Assembly: GCA_037189585.1 (NCBI GenBank)
Contig: JBBCJA010000014.1
Span: 1-64,000 of the forward strand
Direction of reading: 5' to 3'
Source of the DNA: JAEXNA01 sp037189585
Lineage (GTDB): Bacteria > Vulcanimicrobiota > Xenobia > Xenobiales > JADMJV01
DNA length: 64,000 nucleotides
The position numbers and the translations under genes are program-made. Positions within the stretch are counted from its first letter, which is position 1. Every line of letters starts with the position of its first letter. The notes beneath the pieces are model-generated. The model had not been told where the DNA came from. It saw nothing but the letters and a program-made list of their open reading frames with translations, and made no database searches. Below are positions 1 to 8,170 of the stretch, one piece after another.

Positions 1-18
1 GGCGGCCGACAGGCCGCC
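1..18. repeat. Short perfect inverted repeat at window edge
   Basis: The arms GGCGGCC and GGCCGCC flank a 4-base loop. No T-run follows on the + strand, so a rho-independent terminator is not supported. It may be the tail of an upstream gene's 3' structure. Confidence 0.35.
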
Positions 19-604
19 GACAAACCCGGAGCAACCGTATTCCGGCACGGTCCCGGCCTGAGCTCTGGCCCTGTTCGTTGCTCCAAGTCTCGCTTTGGGG
101 GTTTGCCCAGAGTTTCGCGCCGGGCGGTTCGCTGGGGAAAACCTCCCATCACTCCCCTTGAGCTTAAGAATTTCTCCCGCGCAAGCCGCCCGGCCAGCCA
201 AAGTCTGTCGTTTGCTCTGGCCCTCGGTTGCTGCCAGTCTCGCCAGTGAGCTTGAGGGTAATCTTCGCCCTTCCGGAGGCAAGGGCGGTGATAGCCGAAG
301 GCCGGGGAGATGGGCCCGCCTTGTAATTGTCGCCGATCATCACTGGTCGTTTGGAATCCGGCCGGAGGCCCCCGGTGGATGCGAGATCGTGAACGCAAAT
401 TTCTGGCGGGTCCCTGAGCCCCGGCCCATGAGCTTGAGCGTTAGCCCAAGCGAAGCGGCACAAGGCGCAGCCGCTACCGCTTCGGTCGAGCGGATCCTCC
501 CAAGTCGGATCGTCGGATCCCGGCCGTTAGGCCCCCGAAGGATCGCCAGAGGTCCGGGGGATCTGCGAGGAGTCGCCCAAGCCCGAAGGGCGCAAACCCC
601 GGCA
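19..604. other. Non-coding, short-repeat-containing stretch
   Basis: I recognise no gene here. Open frames on both strands are low-complexity Arg/Gly/Pro/Ser translations typical of GC-rich non-coding DNA. On the minus strand the word AAGCTCA recurs near positions 155, 250 and 432 in otherwise unlike surroundings, and small GC-rich dyads are frequent. With the recombinase remnant next door it could be debris of a mobile element, but nothing specific proves that. Confidence 0.4.
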
Positions 605-647
605 TATAAAAAAGAGCCCCAGAGGACGTTTCCATCAACTCCGGGGC
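605..647 (-). terminator. Rho-independent terminator, leftward
   Basis: Read on the minus strand, a 9-bp stem (one G-U pair) formed by 639-647 and 616-624 is followed at once by a run of six T (TCTTTTTTATA). It lies about 140 bases downstream of the recombinase remnant and probably once ended that transcript. Confidence 0.65.
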
Positions 648-789
648 CACTAGCTATGCTCTTCTCACTTCCGACACTGTACAGTCCGAGCGTCACGGGA
701 ACGTCACAAGGCCAGAGCGTTACACATTAACGGTGGTGATGGCCACCACGTTACTAGGTAACGATCTCAGGGCGATTCGAAAAAGGCCC

Positions 790-1001
790 TTATTCCAGGG
801 CGCTGGCCGATTTGGCGAGTTCTTCCTTCGTGACCGTGCAGTAAAGCTTCGGTCCAGCTGGGAAGCGTGTGCGTGACGCAGTGAATGAGGCGTCGCCCGG
901 ACATCGAGCTCCGCTTGTTCCCTGTACATCGCAAACCGAAGCGTTACCGAAGGTATCGACATGACGTGTATTGAGTGATTACGACGCTTCGCTTTCGGCA
1001 T
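790..1001 (-). pseudogene. Decayed tyrosine recombinase (integrase) C-terminal fragment
   Basis: The minus strand near 899-860 encodes TPHSLRHAHAS, the signature around the catalytic His-x-x-Arg box of XerC/D-like and phage integrases, preceded by a plausible helix (YREQAELDVR). A different frame ending in TAA at 792-790 encodes YCTVTKEELAKSASALE, which resembles the family's C-terminal end (usually YTHVT-x-EEL). Between the two, about 20-25 residues holding the GH box are missing and the frame changes. The segment upstream of 1001 lacks the N-terminal core-binding domain. I infer an inactivated, internally deleted integrase; no attachment site was recognised. Confidence 0.65.
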
Positions 1002-1105
1002 CGCGTGAAATCTCCAACTTCCCTTCCCAAGTTTCCGAACCCATCTTCGAAGGACTATTCAAAGCCGCCTAGAGATTGCCACGCTGGGGAGGTCCTGAGC
1101 ATCAC

Positions 1106-3328
1106 CTATAGGGGGGGAGGATAGCGGAAGCCGCGCAAGCGCAGGGCGTTGCCCACCACGAAGAGGCTGGAAAAGGCCATGGCGGCCGATGCCAGCATAG
1201 GGGAGAGCAGCGTGCCGTTGACGGGATAGAGAGCGCCCGCCGCCACGGGGATTAAGGCGGCGTTGTAGGCGAACGCCCAGAACAGATTTTGCCGAATGTT
1301 GCGTACGGCCGCGCGGCTCAATCCGATGGCGGTGGCCACCTTCTCCAGGTTATCACCGATGAGAACCACGTCGGCCGACTCGATGGCGATGTCGGTTCCA
1401 CCGGCCACGGCAAGGCCCACGTCGGCCGAGGCGAGCGCGGGGGCGTCGTTGATCCCGTCACCGACGAAGGCGACCGAGCCGAACTGCTCCCGCAGTCGGG
1501 TGAGCGCCTCGGCCTTTCCCTCGGGACTTAATTCGCCCAGCACCGTGTCAGGTTGAAGTGACTGGGTGACGACCTGGGTGGTAGCGGCCTTGTCTCCCGA
1601 CAGGACCGCCACTTTCACTCCTAACGTCCGCAATTCGCCGATGGCTTTCGAAGCGTTGGCTTTCAAAGGATCGGAGACTCCGAAAAGAGCCTGAGCATGG
1701 CCGTCGACGGCCATGAAGACGGGGGTTTGTCCCTGGCTCTCCAGTTGCTCCGCGATCTGTTTCCAGTCTTGTTGATGGTCCGCGGATAAGACCTCGAGTT
1801 GCTCTAGCCAACGAGCGGTGCCCAAGACGAGCTCTCTCCCCTCAACCGTCCCCCTTACTCCGCGTCCAGTCGGAGCCTCGAAGTTCTCAACCGGAGCAAG
1901 AGGGAGCTCCTTGCTCTGGGCCGCTTCCACGATCGCCTTGGAGATGGGATGTTCGGAATGGGCCTCGACGGAGGCGGCCAGTCGGAGCGCTTCCTCCGAA
2001 TCTAGCGTTCGAGTTTCAAGGCTGGTCAAGGTCGGCTTCCCCACTGTCAAAGTTCCCGTTTTGTCAAAGGCCACCAGGCGAATCTCTCCCAGCCTCTGCA
2101 GCGCTTCTCCGCCCTTGAGTAGAAAGCCGAGCTCGGCGGCGCGTCCGGTGGCTACCATCAAAGAGGTGGGCGCGGCCAAACCCATGGCGCAGGGGCAGGC
2201 GATGACCAGAACCGAGACCATAGCCACGAAGACATGAGCGAGCTTGGGCTCGGGACCGAGGACCCACCAGAGGGCGCCGGCGAGAAGGGAGAAGGCGAAG
2301 ACCAGAGGGACGAAGACCGCGGTGACCCGGTCTAGGGCGCTCTGTAGTGGCAGTTTACCGCTCTGGGCTTTCTCCACCGCGGCCACGATGCCGGCCAGAA
2401 CACTCTCGGAGCCCAGACCGGTAGCCCGAATCAGGAGGCTTCCTTGCCCGTTAACCGTCCCTCCGACAACGCGATCTCTCGGCTCCTTTCGCACCGGGAC
2501 CGCTTCTCCGGTCAGCATCGACTCGTCGATATAAGAGGTCCCCTCGGTGACGGTGCCGTCCACGGGAACTCTCTCTCCGGGACGAATTCTGACCAGGTCT
2601 TCCAACTGAACCTGTTCGGTAGGGATCTCGACCTCTTGGCCTTCTCGCATCACGCGCGTTGTTTCGGGGGCGAGCTCCAAAAGGCTCCGAACGGCACCGC
2701 CCGCTCTGGCCAGAGCGCGTTCCTCCAAGGCCTTTCCGACCAGCACTAAGGTAACGATGACCGCAGCGGATTCGAAATAGCGAAAGTCCGATCCGGATGG
2801 AAAAAGAGAGGGAAAAAAAAGTGCCAGAGTGGAGGCCGCCCAGGCCGAAGCGGAGCCGAGCGCGACCAGACTGTTCATGTCGGCGGCTCCGTGCCGGACG
2901 GCCGCCCAGCCCATGCGAAAGAAGCGGCGACCAGGCCCAAAAAGGACGACAGAGGAGAGGACAAAGGCGAGAAATCCGGCTCCATGATGACCGAGGGTGT
3001 GCCCCAGGGCGTGATGGAATGTGGGCCATAGGTGCGAACCCATCTCGAGAACCATCAAAGGGACGGTGAAGACGGCGGCTATGGCGGCCGAACGGGCCAG
3101 AGCATGAGCTGCCCGCGAGGATTGACTTTCCTCGGAGGTGGTGGCTCGGTAGCCCAGGAAGGCGACGGCTCGGACCAGGGCGCCGGTGGAGACGTTCCCC
3201 CATATGTAGGCCTTTTTGTTGGCCAGATTCACGTTGGCTTTGGAGACTCCGGCCACGCCTAGAAGCGTGGTCTCCACGCGGCGGGCACAGGAGGCACAGC
3301 TCATGCCATCGATGTCGAGTGTAATCAT
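1106..3328 (-). CDS. copA: Copper-exporting P1B-type ATPase CopA
   Basis: A 740-residue heavy-metal-translocating P-type ATPase that would pump Cu+ out of the cytoplasm at the cost of ATP. A single N-terminal heavy-metal-associated domain carries GMSCASC (residues 8-14). Membrane segments follow, then the actuator TGE (273-275), the metal-binding CPC (378-380) typical of Cu+/Ag+ pumps, the phosphorylation motif DKTGTLT starting at D422, and GDGINDAPA near residue 630. Length and domain order are normal for bacterial CopA with one metal-binding domain. The ATG at 3328 lies immediately downstream of a MerR/CueR-type promoter, so copper induction is likely and the mRNA may be nearly leaderless. 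No cueR, csoR or copZ gene is adjacent. Silver transport is possible too; Zn/Cd is unlikely given CPC. Confidence 0.95.
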   Translation of the reverse strand: MITLDIDGMSCASCARRVETTLLGVAGVSKANVNLANKKAYIWGNVSTGALVRAVAFLGYRATTSEESQSSRAAHALARSAAIAAVFTVPLMVLEMGSHLWPTFHHALGHTLGHHGAGFLAFVLSSVVLFGPGRRFFRMGWAAVRHGAADMNSLVALGSASAWAASTLALFFPSLFPSGSDFRYFESAAVIVTLVLVGKALEERALARAGGAVRSLLELAPETTRVMREGQEVEIPTEQVQLEDLVRIRPGERVPVDGTVTEGTSYIDESMLTGEAVPVRKEPRDRVVGGTVNGQGSLLIRATGLGSESVLAGIVAAVEKAQSGKLPLQSALDRVTAVFVPLVFAFSLLAGALWWVLGPEPKLAHVFVAMVSVLVIACPCAMGLAAPTSLMVATGRAAELGFLLKGGEALQRLGEIRLVAFDKTGTLTVGKPTLTSLETRTLDSEEALRLAASVEAHSEHPISKAIVEAAQSKELPLAPVENFEAPTGRGVRGTVEGRELVLGTARWLEQLEVLSADHQQDWKQIAEQLESQGQTPVFMAVDGHAQALFGVSDPLKANASKAIGELRTLGVKVAVLSGDKAATTQVVTQSLQPDTVLGELSPEGKAEALTRLREQFGSVAFVGDGINDAPALASADVGLAVAGGTDIAIESADVVLIGDNLEKVATAIGLSRAAVRNIRQNLFWAFAYNAALIPVAAGALYPVNGTLLSPMLASAAMAFSSLFVVGNALRLRGFRYPPPL

Positions 3329-3334
3329 ATCCTT

Positions 3335-3365
3335 ACCCTAAAGCTTCCCACGATGGTAAGGTCAA
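3335..3365 (-). promoter_or_regulatory. MerR/CueR-type copA promoter and operator
   Basis: On the minus strand the -35 element TTGACC (3365-3360) and the -10 element TAGGGT (3340-3335) are separated by 19 bp, the overlong spacer that is the hallmark of MerR-family activated promoters. Within it lies the dyad ACCTTACC...GGGAAGCT, close to the known CueR/MerR operator pattern ACCTTCC...GGAAGGT. The predicted transcription start falls within a base or two of the copA ATG. Confidence 0.8.
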
Positions 3366-3395
3366 GGCTTCCGAACTTTGATCCCACGCAGCGGG

Positions 3396-3435
3396 CCATA
3401 AAAAGAAAATAGCCTCGGAGTCTGAGCCCGAGGCT
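3396..3435 (-). terminator. Rho-independent terminator, leftward
   Basis: An 8-bp perfect stem (AGCCTCGG at 3411-3418 with CCGAGGCT at 3428-3435) is followed on the minus strand by ATTTTCTTTTTA. It would end transcription from the aminotransferase-like regulator gene, or from the small ORF at 3502-3609, before copA. Confidence 0.75.
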
Positions 3436-3501
3436 TACGAGGAGTGTGCATGAGTGATATCCCGCACTCTCGAAAGTTGTCTAGGTCATGACAAGAAAAA
3501 C

Positions 3502-3609
3502 TCAAAAGTTAACATGTCGGGGAACCCGGTACACCCTGGCTCCATCAAGGCCTTGTAATATCAACTTATCAACCGGCGGACGTTGAAACACACGACCCCG
3601 GTCCTTCAT
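3502..3609 (-). CDS. Possible 35-aa small protein
   Basis: An ATG-initiated frame of 35 codons, beginning MKDRGRVFQRPPVDK, has protein-like composition (basic, with alternating hydrophobics) and is followed about 65 bases later by a good leftward terminator. No convincing ribosome-binding site precedes it and no family is recognised. It may be chance. The rest of the 3440-3687 gap shows nothing else apart from a weak rightward terminator-like hairpin. Confidence 0.22.
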   Translation of the reverse strand: MKDRGRVFQRPPVDKLILQGLDGARVYRVPRHVNF

Positions 3610-3637
3610 GAGTGAATAAGCATAGTGGTTAATATCC

Positions 3638-3661
3638 CCCGGAGCGATTCGGGTTTTTTTT
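3638..3661 (+). terminator. Weak rightward terminator-like hairpin
   Basis: A 4-bp CCCG/CGGG stem with an 8-base loop is followed by eight T (3654-3661). The T-run is good but the stem is short, and no rightward gene is known upstream. Confidence 0.3.
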
Positions 3662-3687
3662 ATGTTTCGGGACTCATTGCCGGCCTT

Positions 3688-5097
3688 TTAGGCTTCCTCT
3701 AAAAGGCGACTCAGCGTCTCCAGGGCCTGCTGCTCTCGCGGTCCCCAGTCTCCGGCGCTCAACCTCAAACAGTGGAGGTAGCGTTTGCCGGCCGAGAACA
3801 TGGGACCCGGCGCGAAGATGATGCCGAGCGCGCGAGCTTTAGCGTAGAGTTCCAAGGAGTTGTAGCGACGCGGCAACTCGACCCAGAGAACGTAGCCGCC
3901 CTGGGGATGACTCACCCGTGTCCCGGACGGGAACTGAGCCAGAATCGCGTCGCGCATGGCTCGGGTGCGTCGGGCGTATTCGCGCCTCATCGTGCGAAGT
4001 GTGCGGTCGTAGGCCGAACCTTGAAGGTAGCGTGCCAGACCCAGGGAGAGAACAGAGGGAGAGGCAAGGTTGGTCAGGGTTTTCAAGCGCTCCACTTCGT
4101 CTCGATATCGTCCGGCGACAGCCCATCCGATACGATAGCCGGGGGCTAGGGTTTTCGAGAAGGAAGAGCAGTACAGGACGTTGCCCTCCCGGTCGAAGGC
4201 CTTGGCCGCGGGGATTCGGGTCATGCCGCAGCCGAGGTCGCCGTAGACGTCGTCCTCGATCAGGGGAACCTCGGAGCGCGTCACCATATCCACGAGCTCA
4301 CGCCGGTTCTCCTCCGGCATCAAGCTTCCCGTGGGATTGCTGTGGCTGGGGGTGACCATGACCGCTTTGACCGGCATCTGCTCTAAAGCAAGCTGCAGAG
4401 CGTCCAGGCTGATCCCGTTGTGGGGGTCGCTGGGGATTTCCAGGACTCGCAGTCCCAGCATCTCAATGGCCTGTAACTGGCCGAAGAAAGTGGGGCTCTC
4501 GATCGCCACTACGTCTCCCACGGAGCAGACCGCGCGTAGGCACAGAGTGAGGGCCTCCTGCGCTCCGTTGGTCAATACGATGTCGTTGGAGGAGAAATGG
4601 CATCCGGCCAAGGCCGCGCGCTTGGAGATGGCCAGGCGAAGGTCTCGACATCCGGGCGGGGGATCGTACTCGGTCAGGCAATCGGAGTCGCGGACCGCCG
4701 CGGCCACGCACTTCTGGATAGCTTTGATCGGAATGAGGTCGGCTGCCGGATCGGCTCCACCAAGCGGAACGACGTCGGCGCGCGCGCTATCTTTCATCAA
4801 GCGGACGACCATGTCGCCCACGGTGACTGGCAACGGATCGCGCGGAGCGGGGCAGACGGTTCGGGGGGAATGCTCATCTTCGGCAGCTCTGGCCCGCACG
4901 TAGTACCCCGACTGGGGCCGCGCCTCCAGCACACCCTGATCTTCGAGCAGGCGGTAAGCTTCCACTACAGTTGTGGCACTCACTTCGAGCTCCCTACTGA
5001 GCACCCGCACCGAGGGCACGCGCTCGCCCGTGCTATAGACTCCGCCCTCCACCAGACCGGCGAGTTGGTTGGCGACTTGCTCATACAGTTTAGCCAT
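3688..5097 (-). CDS. MocR/GabR-family regulator: GntR HTH fused to type I aminotransferase fold
   Basis: A 469-residue cytoplasmic transcription factor. Residues 1-70 form a GntR winged helix-turn-helix (GERVPSVRVLSRELEVS then TVVEAYRLLEDQG). Residues 110-465 are a PLP-binding aminotransferase-like domain with NPTG (254-257) and a PLP-anchoring lysine in SSFSKTLAPG (K315), followed by the usual RIGW. Known members (GabR, PdxR, PtsJ) use the PLP domain as an effector sensor for amines, vitamin B6 or amino acids. The gene is divergent from an EamA transporter with a repeat-rich spacer, the standard regulator-target arrangement of this family, so control of that transporter and of itself is inferred. 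The ligand cannot be deduced. A plain aminotransferase is excluded by the N-terminal HTH. Confidence 0.9.
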   Translation of the reverse strand: MAKLYEQVANQLAGLVEGGVYSTGERVPSVRVLSRELEVSATTVVEAYRLLEDQGVLEARPQSGYYVRARAAEDEHSPRTVCPAPRDPLPVTVGDMVVRLMKDSARADVVPLGGADPAADLIPIKAIQKCVAAAVRDSDCLTEYDPPPGCRDLRLAISKRAALAGCHFSSNDIVLTNGAQEALTLCLRAVCSVGDVVAIESPTFFGQLQAIEMLGLRVLEIPSDPHNGISLDALQLALEQMPVKAVMVTPSHSNPTGSLMPEENRRELVDMVTRSEVPLIEDDVYGDLGCGMTRIPAAKAFDREGNVLYCSSFSKTLAPGYRIGWAVAGRYRDEVERLKTLTNLASPSVLSLGLARYLQGSAYDRTLRTMRREYARRTRAMRDAILAQFPSGTRVSHPQGGYVLWVELPRRYNSLELYAKARALGIIFAPGPMFSAGKRYLHCLRLSAGDWGPREQQALETLSRLLEEA

Positions 5098-5102
5098 AGC
5101 AG

Positions 5103-5158
5103 TACAGTTCCTTATAAATCCATAAATACAGTTGCTTCAAATCGAGCTCTGAACTGTA
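5103..5158. promoter_or_regulatory. Probable MocR operator in divergent promoter
   Basis: TACAGTT occurs twice as direct repeats (5103-5109 and 5127-5133, 24 bases apart) and once inverted as AACTGTA (5152-5158). Two direct copies plus one inverted copy is the operator architecture reported for PdxR-type MocR regulators. The intergenic region holds both divergent promoters. Confidence 0.65.
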
Positions 5159-5230
5159 TACAATTTCTAAAACTGGGCCTGGTTTCCCCTGCCTCTCCCT
5201 CGTAACGTAATTGGCGGAGGACTGTAGGTC

Positions 5231-6199
5231 ATGAAAAACTTCAACCTTGGTGTCGCGCTACACCTAATGATCGTCTACGTCGTCTGGGGGTCGACGTTCT
5301 ACGGCGTCAAACTTGCCTTGGAAGGCGGGTTGGCCCCGTTCTATCTCATCGGACTCAGATTCTTGTTCGCGGGTTCCGCGCTGTATCTCTTCAGTCGACT
5401 GGGAGGAGTGCGCCCGGCCTTGCCGGCCGAATGGAAAGAGTCGGCGATCTTGAGCTTTCTCTTACTGGTCTGCGGGGCGGGTCTTGTCGCCTGGTCGCAG
5501 CGCTTCATCTCGTCGAGTCTGGCCGCTTTGCTGGTGGCGAGCTCTCCCGTCTGGGTGACGCTGCTCGACCCGGAGCAGAAGCTGACCCTGCGCAAGTGGG
5601 TTGGTCTCGCTCTCGGTTTGGGCGGTGTCGGCTCGTTGGTCGGGGCCTCGCTTAACTTCGATGGCGAGGGTTTCCTGTGGGGCTGCCTCGGCTGTCTGGC
5701 TTCCGGTGTGGCCTGGGCTTTCGGCTCGCTTCGGGCTCGCCGCACCACGCGGGAAATCCCGCCTATGGCCGGCGCCGGAATGCAGATGATCTGCGCCGGT
5801 CTCGCCCTCCTAGTCCTGGCGCTTTTTAGCGGGCAGGGCATGTCCTTGGAGGCCATCTCGTGGAAGGCCTGGACAGCCTGGCTCTATCTGACTCTCATCG
5901 GCTCTTTGTTGGCGTACAGTTCCTACACCTGGCTTGTCGGGAACACCTCGGCGGCTCTGGCCTCGACTCACGCCTACGTCAACCCCGTGGTGGCGGTTTT
6001 GTTGGGCAGCTTTCTCGGCGGCGAAAGCTTGACGGCGGCCACTTGCGCCGCCGCCGCCATCGCCCTCTCGGGCGTCATCATCCTGATGTTGCCCGAGCGC
6101 CGGCTCGCGCTTGTCTCGGATGGCTACGTCCCGGGCGGGACCTTGCGTTACAGTAAGAACGCCCGCCACCGCGGTCGCCTCTTCCGGCGCGCCTCATAG
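5231..6199 (+). CDS. EamA/DMT-superfamily metabolite exporter
   Basis: A 322-residue integral membrane protein with about ten predicted transmembrane helices arranged as two EamA repeats (roughly 10-140 and 155-290). The N-terminal YVVWGSTFYGVKLAL and the second-repeat motif AYVNPVVAVLLGSFLGGE are typical of the drug/metabolite transporter superfamily. The ATG follows GGAGG at 5215-5219 with a good spacer. It is divergent from the MocR regulator, which probably controls it in response to an amine or amino acid, so the substrate may be such a compound. That is inference. The last 30 residues are basic and hydrophilic. Confidence 0.9.
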   Translation: MKNFNLGVALHLMIVYVVWGSTFYGVKLALEGGLAPFYLIGLRFLFAGSALYLFSRLGGVRPALPAEWKESAILSFLLLVCGAGLVAWSQRFISSSLAALLVASSPVWVTLLDPEQKLTLRKWVGLALGLGGVGSLVGASLNFDGEGFLWGCLGCLASGVAWAFGSLRARRTTREIPPMAGAGMQMICAGLALLVLALFSGQGMSLEAISWKAWTAWLYLTLIGSLLAYSSYTWLVGNTSAALASTHAYVNPVVAVLLGSFLGGESLTAATCAAAAIALSGVIILMLPERRLALVSDGYVPGGTLRYSKNARHRGRLFRRAS

Positions 6200-6229
6200 G
6201 TTCCGAGGGATGCTCCGGTCAAGAAGTGA

Positions 6230-6619
6230 ATGCGAAGCTCGATGATAGTCGAGGAGATATTATCCGAGGGCTCTTTCGAACACTGGCCCCCCGAGCTGCG
6301 AGAAGAGCTGGAATCCCACGCTCACAACGAGAGGGTGGGGCAGACCGTGCGCTTTGAGGATGGCCACGTTCGGCTCTGGTCCATCATTTTGGAACCGGGC
6401 CAGCGGTTCCCCTTCCACCGCCACGCTCGTGACTACACCTGGACCGCCCTGTCCTCCGGGACCGCCGTGACCCGGTACGGGACTGGAGATGCCTACCGCG
6501 TCGCCTATGTTCGGGGCGATCTCGACTTTCACCATAATGAGGGAGGCGACTTCATTCACGATTTGGAGAACGTCGGCGATACCGTACTTGAGTTCGTGAC
6601 GTTGGAGTTTTTGCGGTAG
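6230..6619 (+). CDS. Small single-domain cupin protein
   Basis: A 129-residue protein with one cupin barrel: motif 1 around GQRFPFHRHARDYTW (His residues plus Asp where a Glu is common), and a second half with HDLENVGDTVLEFVTLEF. It could be a metal-binding regulator or small enzyme; the ligand is unknown. It follows the EamA gene by 30 bases on the same strand and may be co-transcribed. A second ATG four codons in is equally possible as the start. Confidence 0.75.
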   Translation: MRSSMIVEEILSEGSFEHWPPELREELESHAHNERVGQTVRFEDGHVRLWSIILEPGQRFPFHRHARDYTWTALSSGTAVTRYGTGDAYRVAYVRGDLDFHHNEGGDFIHDLENVGDTVLEFVTLEFLR

Positions 6620-6830
6620 AGAAGTTGTAACGCTCATATCGCCGCCCTTGCTCTGGAATATCAGGCCGACATACATTCCAACGACCGACTTTTGTCGCAT
6701 TCTCTGGCTTGCGTTGGCGCAATCCGCTCATCTCTTAGCGACCCTTCACACGGTTGAAGTTATACATTCGAGGAACTTTGACGGATTCGGCGCAACCAGA
6801 GCACGCGTGACTGACGATATTGATGCTCAG

Positions 6831-7931
6831 ATGCTGCAGACTTTGGAGCTTCTGCACTACTGCGGGCGGTTCGCCGACAAGCTGTTCGCTTTGGTCTTCG
6901 AGCGCTCCGAGTATTGCGAGGAGCTGTTGGTGGATTTGCGAGTTTTGCACGCCGCGCGGATTCGCCAGGTGTTGTTCTGCGTCCACGACAAAGATCTCTT
7001 GACCAAGTTGGAGTTGTGGAACCGCTCGGGTCACAAGTTTCTAGTCTTGGAGGCGGCGGTTTCCGATCTTAAGACGGCCGCCTTCATCGGGCACTTGCAA
7101 CGAAGCCTTGGGGACGGTCATCTCCCTCTGGTCGCGCTTCGTGATTTTCCAGCCGACGAAGACGGCCGGCTGAGGGCGGACGAGGCGATCATGCACTGCG
7201 CCGTCTGCTTAGGAGCGGTCAAAGTCTTCTTTCCCGGAGAAGAGCCCGGCCTCCATCTCGACGGCAGGCTCCGCTCTTACCCGACGGCCCAGGAGCTAAG
7301 CGTTGCTCTAGAGCACGGAAAAAGCGCCAACATGTCGGCTTCGCGCCTGCGCTTTTTAGTCGCGCAGCAGCAGCTTCACGCGGTGGACATGGTCATCGCG
7401 CAGGCCAAGCGCGGAGCTATCTTTCGTGAAGTGTTCACCCACTCCGGCTCGGGCACGTTGTTGACTCGAGAGTATCCCAACATTTTGCGTCCCGCGCGGG
7501 AAACCGACGTGCGGGACATCATGGCCATGATGCAGCCCTACATCGAGAGCGGCTCGATCAAGCCCGTCTCGGAAGAGAGTCTTTTACGAAGCATCCCCTC
7601 GTTCACCGTCTATTCGGTCAATGACCAGATCGTGGCCGCCGCCGCTTTGATACCGCATGATGACTGCTATGAGTTGGCTAAACTCTGCACCTTGCCTCGC
7701 TATCAGGCTCGAGGACGAGCCCGCGACCTAGTACGGGCGCTGCAAGAGAGGGCCCGAGCGGAGGGCAAACGCGCGCTCTTCGCGCTGACCGTCTCGGACT
7801 TCGTGGGAGATTTTTTCGAGCGCCTCGGGTTTGTCGCCGTCGAGCGTGAGACGTTGCCGCGTTCTTGGAGAGCTAGCTACGACTTCACACGGCCTTCGAA
7901 AGCCTACTGGTATCCAACTTCAACCAGATAG
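6831..7931 (+). CDS. N-acetylglutamate synthase-like protein: degenerate amino-acid-kinase domain plus GNAT
   Basis: The C-terminal 150 residues are a GNAT acetyltransferase: ILRPARETDVRDIMAMM, then the acetyl-CoA loop region RYQARGRARDLVRALQERAR and FFERLGFVAVERE. The N-terminal 200 residues resemble the amino-acid-kinase fold found in classical ArgA (LHYCGRFADKLFALVF, and SASRLRFLVAQQQLHAVDMV near the junction), but canonical kinase glycine motifs are not evident. The likely reaction is acetyl-CoA plus glutamate to N-acetylglutamate, the first step of arginine synthesis, with the degenerate domain regulatory. The start is uncertain: ATG 6831 fits the family best, GTG 6804 and TTG 6648 are in frame, and none has a strong ribosome-binding site. 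The 6620-6830 stretch otherwise holds nothing I recognise. Confidence 0.75.
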   Translation: MLQTLELLHYCGRFADKLFALVFERSEYCEELLVDLRVLHAARIRQVLFCVHDKDLLTKLELWNRSGHKFLVLEAAVSDLKTAAFIGHLQRSLGDGHLPLVALRDFPADEDGRLRADEAIMHCAVCLGAVKVFFPGEEPGLHLDGRLRSYPTAQELSVALEHGKSANMSASRLRFLVAQQQLHAVDMVIAQAKRGAIFREVFTHSGSGTLLTREYPNILRPARETDVRDIMAMMQPYIESGSIKPVSEESLLRSIPSFTVYSVNDQIVAAAALIPHDDCYELAKLCTLPRYQARGRARDLVRALQERARAEGKRALFALTVSDFVGDFFERLGFVAVERETLPRSWRASYDFTRPSKAYWYPTSTR

Positions 7932-7936
7932 AGCGC

Positions 7937-8146
7937 TCAGTCGATCCCGACCATCACGTTGGAGGCCTTGACCAGGGCGTAGACTTCACGACCGATCTCG
8001 AGCCCCAATTCTTGAGCCGAATCTCGCGTGATCATCGAAACGAGTTGAACTCCCTCGGCCACTTCGATGGTGATGATACTGTTGACGGAGCCGTGCTCGA
8101 TAGAGACGACCTTGCCCCGAAGATTGTTGCGCGCGCTAATTTTCAT
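7937..8146 (-). CDS. mop: Molbindin (single Mop/TOBE domain protein)
   Basis: A 69-residue protein with the Mop fold: ISARNNLRGKVVSIEHGSVN, then the VSMITRDSAQELGLEIGREVYALVKASNVMVG pattern of molbindins, which bind molybdate or tungstate in hexamers for cytoplasmic storage or homeostasis. It is a full-length single domain. It lies 24 bases after the PLD gene stop on the same strand, so it may be the last gene of the CHAT/PLD operon, though a functional link is unclear. No modABC genes are in the window. Confidence 0.9.
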   Translation of the reverse strand: MKISARNNLRGKVVSIEHGSVNSIITIEVAEGVQLVSMITRDSAQELGLEIGREVYALVKASNVMVGID

Positions 8147-8170
8147 AGCGCGGCTTTCGCTCTCGAATGG

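Noticed and set aside
95..730. 211-codon open frame on the + strand
   Set aside because: No start signal, an Arg/Pro/Ser-rich translation without motifs, and it crosses a terminator hairpin; typical of GC-rich non-coding DNA.
6648..6830. TTG-initiated N-terminal extension of the acetyltransferase
   Set aside because: No ribosome-binding site and no family similarity before about codon 60; a GTG at 6804 remains possible.
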